DNA of 6,348 nt from Pseudomonas sp. (GTDB lineage: Bacteria; Pseudomonadota; Gammaproteobacteria; Pseudomonadales; Pseudomonadaceae), in NCBI GenBank assembly GCA_029240955.1, contig JARDZH010000130.1:1-6348 (forward strand). The letters are read 5' to 3'. Shown in pieces: positions 1 through 6,348 of this stretch (positions within the stretch are counted from its first letter, which is position 1; each line of letters opens with the position of its first letter). The position numbers and the translations under genes are program-made. The notes beneath the pieces are model-generated. The model ran no database searches and was not told the DNA's origin. It saw only the letters and a list, made by a program, of their open reading frames with translations.

Positions 1-676
1 CACCTTGCCGACCATCGTCGTGGTGGTGGACGAGTTTGCCGACATGATGATGATCGTCGGCAAGAAGGTCGAAGAGCTGATCGCGCGTATCGCCCAGAAG
101 GCGCGGGCTGCCGGTATCCATTTGATCCTGGCGACCCAGCGTCCGTCGGTGGACGTGATCACCGGTCTGATCAAAGCGAACATCCCGACACGCATGGCGT
201 TTCAGGTGTCCAGCAAGATCGACTCGCGGACCATCATCGACCAGGGCGGTGCCGAACAACTGTTGGGCCACGGTGACATGCTCTACATGCCGCCCGGCAC
301 CAGCCTGCCGATTCGCGTACACGGCGCGTTCGTGTCCGATGAAGAAGTCCACCGTGTGGTGGAGGCCTGGAAAATGCGTGGCACGCCCAACTACAACGAC
401 GATATTCTCGCCGGTGTGGAAGAAGCCGGCAGCGGTTTCGAAGGCGGTGGTGGCGAAGGTGGCGACGACAGCGAAAGCGATGCGCTGTACGACGAGGCCG
501 TCAAGTTCGTCCTGGAAAGCCGCCGCGCCTCGATTTCGGCCGTGCAGCGCAAGCTCAAGATCGGCTACAACCGCGCTGCCCGCATGATCGAAGCCATGGA
601 AATGGCCGGCGTCGTGACGGCGATGAACACCAACGGTTCGCGGGAAGTCATTGCCCCTGGCCCGATGCGCGACTGA
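1..676 (+). CDS. ftsK: DNA translocase FtsK, C-terminal part (5' end outside window)
   Basis: FtsK is the septum-anchored hexameric DNA pump that clears the chromosome from the closing division site and activates XerCD recombination at dif. About 224 residues are visible; the membrane domain, long linker and Walker A lie upstream of the window. Counting from the Leu codon at position 5, the Walker B strand [10 protein letters not shown] (residues 4-13, acidic pair D9-E10) opens the fragment. The motor core motif [19 protein letters not shown] follows (43-61). A Gly/acid-rich linker (about 140-158) leads into the winged-helix gamma domain (about 159-223) with the motif [21 protein letters not shown] (starts at 176), which in this family reads the polar KOPS sequences and contacts XerD. 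The frame is intact to the TGA at 674-676. Reading starts in codon 2-4; the TTG at 5 is an internal Leu, not a start. SpoIIIE-type relatives share the motor, but the position next to lolA and rarA supports FtsK. Confidence 0.97.
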   Translation, partial: TLPTIVVVVDEFADMMMIVGKKVEELIARIAQKARAAGIHLILATQRPSVDVITGLIKANIPTRMAFQVSSKIDSRTIIDQGGAEQLLGHGDMLYMPPGTSLPIRVHGAFVSDEEVHRVVEAWKMRGTPNYNDDILAGVEEAGSGFEGGGGEGGDDSESDALYDEAVKFVLESRRASISAVQRKLKIGYNRAARMIEAMEMAGVVTAMNTNGSREVIAPGPMRD

Positions 677-691
677 CTCACTACAGCCCTG

Positions 692-712
692 GCAGCGCGC
701 GTCGCGCGCTGT
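692..712 (+). terminator. GC-rich hairpin between ftsK and lolA, possible weak terminator or attenuator
   Basis: An inverted repeat begins 17 bases after the ftsK stop. CAGCGCGC (693-700) pairs with GCGCGCTG (704-711) around a three-base GTC loop, and a flanking G-T wobble at 692/712 can extend it. The stem is strong, but the following TCGCATTAT is not a run of T, so it does not meet the usual pattern for an intrinsic terminator. It could reduce read-through into lolA, protect an mRNA 3' end, or be incidental in GC-rich DNA. I see no convincing -35/-10 promoter pair in the rest of this 60-base gap. Confidence 0.4.
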
Positions 713-726
713 CGCATTATCACCAT

Positions 727-731
727 GAGGA
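727..731 (+). promoter_or_regulatory. Ribosome binding site deciding the lolA start
   Basis: GAGGA at 727-731 sits five bases before the ATG at 737. The in-frame ATG at 725 overlaps this site and has no purine-rich site of its own upstream (the preceding bases are CGCATTATCACC). This favours 737 as the true start. Confidence 0.7.
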
Positions 732-736
732 CTCCC

Positions 737-1360
737 ATGCGCCTTATCCGCATGCTACTGGTCACCGCACTGACTTTCTCCGCGATTCCCGCCCATGCCG
801 ACAGCAAGGACGTCGCGCGTCTGACCCAGCTGCTGGAAACATCCCGCACGCTGACGGCGCGCTTTTCCCAGCTGACGCTGGACGCCGGCGGTACGCAATT
901 GCAGGAAACTTCCGGTGAAATGGCGCTGCAACGCCCGGGCCTGTTCAACTGGCACACCGACGCGCCGCAAGAGCAATTGATGGTCTCCGACGGAAAGAAG
1001 GTTTCCCTGTGGGACCCGGATCTGGAGCAGGTCACTATCAAGAACCTCGACCAGCGCCTGACCCAGACGCCAGCGCTGCTGCTGTCCGGTGACGTGTCGA
1101 AGATCAGCGAAAGCTTCGACATCACCGCCAAGGAAGCGGGCGGCGTCATCGACTTCACACTCAAGCCCAAGACCAAGGACACGCTGTTCGACAGCCTGCG
1201 TCTTTCGTTTCGCAACGGCATGATCAACGACATGCAGCTGATCGACAGTGTCGGCCAGCGCACCAACATCCTGTTCACTGGCGTCAAGGCCAACCAGCCG
1301 ATTGCCGCCAGCACGTTTCAGTTCCAGATTCCCAAGGGCGCTGACGTCATCCAAGAGTAA
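737..1360 (+). CDS. lolA: Outer-membrane lipoprotein carrier protein LolA
   Basis: LolA is the periplasmic chaperone that takes lipoproteins released by the LolCDE transporter and hands them to the outer-membrane receptor LolB. From the ATG at 737 the product is 207 residues, a normal family length. A short signal peptide begins MRLIR and continues with a hydrophobic stretch to AHA at 19-21, giving a signal peptidase I site before Asp22. The lipid-carrier fold is shown by [10 protein letters not shown] (40-49), the [21 protein letters not shown] stretch (starts at 57) containing the conserved Arg66 and RPxLFxW motif, WDPDLEQVT (92-100), and [12 protein letters not shown] (108-119). The upstream ATG at 725 would add only four residues and lacks a ribosome site. 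The gene lies between ftsK and rarA as in enterobacteria. No lipobox Cys is present, so this is the soluble carrier and not LolB. Confidence 0.96.
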   Translation: MRLIRMLLVTALTFSAIPAHADSKDVARLTQLLETSRTLTARFSQLTLDAGGTQLQETSGEMALQRPGLFNWHTDAPQEQLMVSDGKKVSLWDPDLEQVTIKNLDQRLTQTPALLLSGDVSKISESFDITAKEAGGVIDFTLKPKTKDTLFDSLRLSFRNGMINDMQLIDSVGQRTNILFTGVKANQPIAASTFQFQIPKGADVIQE

Positions 1361-1380
1361 AGAAGGCAAGAACCCGGACC

Positions 1381-2702
1381 ATGGACCTGTTTAGTCGTGA
1401 ACCGATAGCTCAGCCACTGGCCGCGCGCTTGCGTGCGACCAATCTGGACGAGTATGTCGGTCAGGAACACGTGCTCGCTCACGGCAAGCCTCTGCGCGAG
1501 GCACTTGAGCAGGGCGCGTTGCATTCCATGATTTTCTGGGGTCCGCCCGGCGTCGGCAAAACCACCTTGGCGAGATTGCTTGCCAAGGTGTCGGATGCGC
1601 ACTTTGAAACGGTGTCTGCAGTCCTGGCAGGGGTCAAAGAGATTCGTCAGGCCGTGGAAGTCGCCAAGCAGCAGGCCGGGCAATACGGCCGCCGCACCAT
1701 CCTGTTCGTCGACGAGGTTCACCGTTTCAACAAGTCGCAGCAGGATGCGTTTCTCCCTTTTGTTGAAGACGGCACGCTGATCTTCATCGGCGCCACCACT
1801 GAAAACCCGTCCTTCGAGCTCAACAACGCGCTGCTGTCGCGGGCACGTGTCTATGTGCTCAAGAGTCTCGATGAAGCCGCGTTGCGCAAGCTGGTGCATC
1901 GCGCCCTGACCGAAGACCGAGGTCTGGGTCAGCGACACCTCACGCTGAGTGACGAAGGCTTTGCGATTCTGATGTCTGCGGCGGACGGCGATGGCCGGCG
2001 CATGCTCAACCTGCTGGAAAACGCTTCCGATCTGGCCGAAGACAACAGCGAGATCGACGTCGAACTGCTGCAGAGCCTGCTGGGCGATACGCGTCGCCGC
2101 TTCGACAAGGGCGGCGAAGCTTTCTATGACCAGATATCGGCGCTGCACAAATCGATTCGCGGCTCCAACCCCGACGCGGCGCTGTACTGGTTTGCGCGGA
2201 TGATCGATGGCGGTTGCGATCCGCTGTATCTGGCGCGACGTGTCGTGCGCATGGCCAGCGAAGACATCGGCAACGCTGACCCGCGCGCGTTGCCGCTGTG
2301 CATGTCGGCCTGGGACGTTCAAGAGCGGCTTGGCAGCCCGGAAGGTGAACTGGCGATCGCCCAGGCCATCGTCTATCTGGCCTGCGCCCCCAAGAGCAAC
2401 GCGGTGTACATGGCGTTCAAGGCTGCAATGCGGGAGGCCGGTGAGCACGGCTCGCTGGAGGTTCCGCTGCACCTGCGCAATGCGCCGACCAAGTTGATGA
2501 AGCAACTGGGCTACGGCGAGGAATATCGCTATGCCCACGACGAACCGGATGCCTACGCCGCCGGTGAGGACTACTTCCCCGAAGAGCTGGAACCCCGGCA
2601 CTATTACCAGCCGGTGCCACGCGGCCTGGAGCTGAAGATCGGCGAAAAGCTCAAGCACTTGTCCGCTCTGGACGACGCGAGCCCTCGAAAGCGGAGAAAG
2701 TA

Positions 2703-2703
<1 letters not shown>
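1381..2703 (+). CDS. rarA: Replication-associated recombination protein A (RarA/MgsA), AAA+ ATPase
   Basis: RarA is a clamp-loader-like AAA+ ATPase, related to eukaryotic WRNIP1, that acts at stalled replication forks and gaps and interacts with SSB. The 440-residue product has its motifs in order: Walker A GPPGVGKT (54-61), Walker B ILFVDEVH (107-114), sensor 1 GATTENPS (137-144), the Arg-finger segment LLSRARVY (151-158) and sensor 2 [11 protein letters not shown] (203-213). The C-terminal tetramerisation region (about 240-420) includes [20 protein letters not shown] (248-267) and [10 protein letters not shown] (292-301). The protein ends in a basic tail, PRKRRK. The MDLFSREP N-terminus matches Pseudomonas relatives as I recall them and supports the ATG at 1381. 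The only purine-rich site, AGAAGG at 1361-1366, is 14 bases away, farther than usual, so initiation may be weak. RuvB and DnaX share the AAA+ core, but the [12 protein letters not shown] segment and the C-terminal domain are RarA-type. Confidence 0.96.
1563..1590. repeat. 9-bp inverted repeat inside rarA, just after Walker A
   Basis: CACCTTGGC (1563-1571) is the exact reverse complement of GCCAAGGTG (1582-1590), with ten bases between. Pairing can extend inward by a G-T and an A-T, leaving a six-base loop. It overlaps the codons for [10 protein letters not shown]. No function is known to me, and roughly one such repeat is expected by chance in a window this size. Confidence 0.45.
2693..2696 (+). 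promoter_or_regulatory. crcB ribosome binding site inside the end of rarA
   Basis: GGAG at 2693-2696 lies six bases before the GTG at 2703. It falls within the last codons of rarA. Ribosomes finishing rarA would therefore terminate on the crcB initiation region, the arrangement expected for translational coupling. Confidence 0.65.
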
Positions 2704-4374
<1,671 letters not shown>

Positions 4375-5769
4375 ATGGAATTTCTGCCGCTGTTCCATAA
4401 TCTGCGTGGCAGCCGGGTTCTGGTCGTCGGTGGCGGCGAGATTGCCTTGCGCAAGTCTCGTCTGATCGCCGACGCAGGGGCTCAGCTGCGGGTGGTAGCG
4501 CCCGAAATCGAAACGCAGTTGCGCGAGCTGGTGGCGCAGGGCGGTGGCGAGCTGATTCTGCGTGGCTATGAATCAAGCGACCTGGATGGCTGCGTGCTGA
4601 TCATCGCTGCGACCGACGACGAACCGCTCAACGCCCGGGTGTCCCAGGACGCCCGAGCGCGTAGCGTGCCCGTCAACGTGGTGGATGCGCCGGCGCTGTG
4701 CTCAGTGATCTTCCCGGCCATTGTCGACCGTTCGCCGCTGGTGATTGCCATTTCCAGCGGCGGAGACGCGCCGGTGCTGGCGCGTCTGATCCGCGCAAAA
4801 GTGGAAACCTGGATTCCGTCGACCTACGGCCAACTGGCCGGCCTTGCGGCGCGTTTTCGGCATCAGGTCAAGGGCCTGTTTCCGAATGTGCAGCAGCGGC
4901 GCGCATTTTGGGAAGACGTCTTTCAGGGCCCGATCGCGGATCGTCAGTTGGCCGGGCAGGGCGCCGAGGCGCAACGGCTGCTGGAAGCGAAGATCGCAGG
5001 CGACGCACCGAAGGCGACCGGCGAGGTTTACCTCGTGGGCGCAGGGCCGGGCGATCCCGATTTGTTGACCTTTCGCGCTTTGCGTCTGATGCAGCAAGCC
5101 GATGTGGTGCTCTATGACCGTCTGGTCGCACCGACCATTCTCGATCTGTGCCGCCGGGACGCCGAGCGCATCTACGTGGGCAAGCGACGCGCCGATCATG
5201 CTGTGCCGCAGGATCAGATCAACCAGCAATTGGTGGCTCTGGCTCAGCAAGGCAAGCGGGTAGTCCGTCTTAAAGGCGGTGACCCGTTCATCTTCGGCCG
5301 GGGCGGCGAAGAGATCGAAGAGCTGGCGGCGCACGGTATTCCGTTTCAGGTGGTGCCAGGCATTACCGCTGCCAGCGGTTGCGCGGCCTACGCCGGGATT
5401 CCGCTGACCCATCGCGACTACGCCCAATCGGTGCGCTTCATCACCGGGCATTTGAAGGACGGGACAACGGACCTGCCGTGGGCGGATCTGGTCGCGCCGG
5501 CGCAAACCCTGGTGTTCTACATGGGGCTGGTCGGGCTGCCGGTGATCTGCGAAGAGCTGATCAAGCATGGTCGAGCGGCTGACACCCCGGCTGCCCTGGT
5601 TCAGCAAGGCACCACATCGAACCAGCGCGTGTTTACCGGTACTCTGGCGGACTTGCCACAGCTGGTAGCCGAGCATGAAGTTCATGCTCCAACGCTGGTG
5701 ATCATCGGGGAAGTGGTCCAGCTGCGCGACAAATTGGCCTGGTTCGAAGGCGCTCAGGCGACGCTGTAA
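4375..5769 (+). CDS. cysG: Siroheme synthase CysG (trifunctional methyltransferase/dehydrogenase/ferrochelatase)
   Basis: CysG converts uroporphyrinogen III to siroheme, the cofactor of sulfite and assimilatory nitrite reductases. It performs two SAM-dependent methylations, NAD-dependent oxidation and iron insertion. The 464 residues are slightly longer than the enterobacterial enzyme. The N-terminal CysG(B) half (1-about 210) has the Rossmann motif [12 protein letters not shown] (17-28), NVVDAP with Asp104, and AISSGGDAP with Ser128. These positions equal the catalytic Asp and the phosphorylated Ser reported for Salmonella CysG. The C-terminal CysG(A) half (about 216-464) has [14 protein letters not shown] (219-232), YDRL with Asp248, YVGK with Lys270, [17 protein letters not shown] (297-313), [20 protein letters not shown] (326-345) and YMGL with Met383. 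Both halves look catalytically complete, so this is a fused enzyme and not a lone CobA or Met8/CysG(B) type. The ATG directly follows the serS TAA, with a GAGG at 4360-4363 inside serS. Confidence 0.97.
   Translation: MEFLPLFHNLRGSRVLVVGGGEIALRKSRLIADAGAQLRVVAPEIETQLRELVAQGGGELILRGYESSDLDGCVLIIAATDDEPLNARVSQDARARSVPVNVVDAPALCSVIFPAIVDRSPLVIAISSGGDAPVLARLIRAKVETWIPSTYGQLAGLAARFRHQVKGLFPNVQQRRAFWEDVFQGPIADRQLAGQGAEAQRLLEAKIAGDAPKATGEVYLVGAGPGDPDLLTFRALRLMQQADVVLYDRLVAPTILDLCRRDAERIYVGKRRADHAVPQDQINQQLVALAQQGKRVVRLKGGDPFIFGRGGEEIEELAAHGIPFQVVPGITAASGCAAYAGIPLTHRDYAQSVRFITGHLKDGTTDLPWADLVAPAQTLVFYMGLVGLPVICEELIKHGRAADTPAALVQQGTTSNQRVFTGTLADLPQLVAEHEVHAPTLVIIGEVVQLRDKLAWFEGAQATL
5671..5689. repeat. 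19-base near-perfect palindrome inside cysG
   Basis: GAGCATGAA (5671-5679) and TTCATGCTC (5681-5689) are exact reverse complements around a single G. The site lies about 80 bases before the cysG stop and codes for EHEVHA. In RNA it could form a 7-bp stem with a five-base loop. In DNA it has the dyad symmetry of a dimer-binding site, but I do not recognise it as a named operator. Confidence 0.5.
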
Positions 5770-5778
5770 CTCAGGCCC

Positions 5779-5802
5779 CGGATAGCCCGCTTGGGCTATC
5801 CG
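5779..5802. terminator. Hairpin terminator between convergent cysG and the quinone-reductase gene
   Basis: CGGATAGCCC (5779-5788) pairs exactly with GGGCTATCCG (5793-5802) around a GCTT loop, starting ten bases after the cysG stop. The downstream TGGCTCTCATTCCC is only moderately T-rich, so termination strength is uncertain. It is the only clear structure in the 50-base gap between two converging genes and could serve both strands, since a perfect stem is symmetric. The minus-strand side lacks a T run. Confidence 0.75.
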
Positions 5803-5819
5803 TGGCTCTCATTCCCGCT

Positions 5820-6348
5820 TCAACCCTGCACAATCCCTTTGCCGGTCAGACGCTCGCGGTCGTGGGCGGCGCTGAAATCCAGTGCCGGGCCTTTCGGTAC
5901 GATGCCGGTCGGGTTGATGGTCCGATGGCTGCCGTAGTAGTGGCCCTTGATGTGTTCAAGGTCGACCGTTTCGGCGATTCCCGGCCACTGATACAGCTCG
6001 CGCAGCCAGTTGCTCAGGTTTGGGTAGTCCACAATACGGCGCAGGTTGCACTTGAAGTGGCTGTAGTACACGGCATCGAATCGCACGATGGTGGTGAAAA
6101 GTCGTACGTCCGCCTCAGTCAGATACTCACCCGCCAGGTAACGGTTTTCACCAAGGCGCTGTTCCAGCACCTCCAGTTCAGCAAACAGCTTGTCATAGGC
6201 TTCTTCGTAAGCGCCTTGCGACGTCGCGAAACCTGCACGGTACACACCGTTATTCACGGTTGGATAGATCTCCTCGTTCAACTGCTCAATGCGCGTCTGC
6301 AGCTCGGAAGGATAGAGGTCCAGGCGATTGCCGGTCAGTTCGTTGAAT
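5820..6348 (-). CDS. Glutathionyl-hydroquinone reductase (Xi-class glutathione transferase), C-terminal part, 5' end outside window
   Basis: This family (E. coli YqjG, PcpF, yeast ECM4) uses glutathione and an N-terminal Cys to reduce glutathionyl-hydroquinones back to hydroquinones, recycling spontaneous quinone-glutathione adducts in the cytoplasm. Full members have about 320-330 residues. The last 175 are visible, reading in frame from 6347 to the TGA at 5822-5820, so the thioredoxin-like domain with the catalytic Cys lies beyond the edge. The TTG at 6281 is internal. Visible signatures, numbered from 6347: FNELTGN (1-7), VNNGVYRAGFATSQ (31-44), LTEADVRLFTTIVRFDAVYY (76-95), HFKCNLRRI (97-105), and HIKGHYYGSHRTINPTGIVP (132-151). 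Tyr36, Tyr94 and Tyr137 keep the spacing of the three active-site tyrosines I recall for YqjG (195, 253, 296). It converges on cysG and is not part of that operon. An ordinary GST lacks these motifs. Confidence 0.93.
   Translation of the reverse strand, partial: FNELTGNRLDLYPSELQTRIEQLNEEIYPTVNNGVYRAGFATSQGAYEEAYDKLFAELEVLEQRLGENRYLAGEYLTEADVRLFTTIVRFDAVYYSHFKCNLRRIVDYPNLSNWLRELYQWPGIAETVDLEHIKGHYYGSHRTINPTGIVPKGPALDFSAAHDRERLTGKGIVQG

Noticed and set aside
440..470. GGTGGTGG-type repeat in ftsK
   Set aside because: It encodes the Gly-rich linker before the gamma domain, a normal feature of the protein, and is not a tandem DNA repeat of separate interest.
565..1314. 249-codon and overlapping 204-codon frames on the - strand across the ftsK end and lolA
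   Set aside because: They span a real intergenic gap and a real signal-peptide gene in antisense, with no recognisable protein content.
2600..2702. Possible fluoride riboswitch upstream of crcB
   Set aside because: The region is rarA coding sequence up to the overlapping stop. I could not identify the conserved pseudoknot elements by eye, though a covariance search would be more decisive.
4834..4846. GGCCGGCC palindrome and neighbouring GGCC repeats in cysG
   Set aside because: Short GC-only palindromes are common in DNA of this composition and there is no repeated array.
4702..5685. 327-codon open frame on the - strand opposite cysG
   Set aside because: It lies wholly within an intact cysG and has no family-like motifs or convincing initiation region.

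Overview
This window is a chromosomal housekeeping segment of a gammaproteobacterium, almost certainly a Pseudomonas. The evidence is the GC-rich coding sequence, the protein sequences themselves, and the gene order ftsK - lolA - rarA - crcB - serS - cysG. The ftsK-lolA-rarA-serS core is also found in enterobacteria. The crcB gene between rarA and serS, and cysG directly after serS, fit the fluorescens/syringae/putida side of the genus. The species-group assignment is from memory of family sequences and gene order, not from a search.

Layout: positions 1-676 hold the 3' end of ftsK (end of the motor domain, linker and DNA-reading gamma domain). A 60-base gap with a GC-rich hairpin follows, then lolA (737-1360, lipoprotein chaperone), rarA (1381-2703, AAA+ replication-maintenance ATPase), crcB (2703-3077, fluoride channel, overlapping the rarA stop by one base), serS (3094-4374, seryl-tRNA synthetase) and cysG (4375-5769, siroheme synthase, starting on the base after the serS stop). 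All six genes are on the + strand with gaps of 60 bases or less, so co-transcription of lolA through cysG is plausible. A 10-bp hairpin at 5779-5802 closes this run. On the - strand, convergent to it, lies the 3' part of a glutathionyl-hydroquinone reductase gene (5820-6348), cut by the window edge.

The genes share no single pathway. They cover chromosome segregation (FtsK), lipoprotein transport to the outer membrane (LolA), stalled-fork handling (RarA), fluoride resistance (CrcB), serine tRNA charging (SerS), siroheme for sulfite and nitrite reductases (CysG), and reduction of glutathionylated quinones. No gene-free stretch exceeds 60 bases. I see no mobile element, CRISPR array, tRNA, rRNA or sign of recent transfer, and no credible undescribed system. 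The items worth a second look are small: tight gene junctions, two intragenic inverted repeats, the lolA start choice and a crcB gene without room for its own riboswitch.
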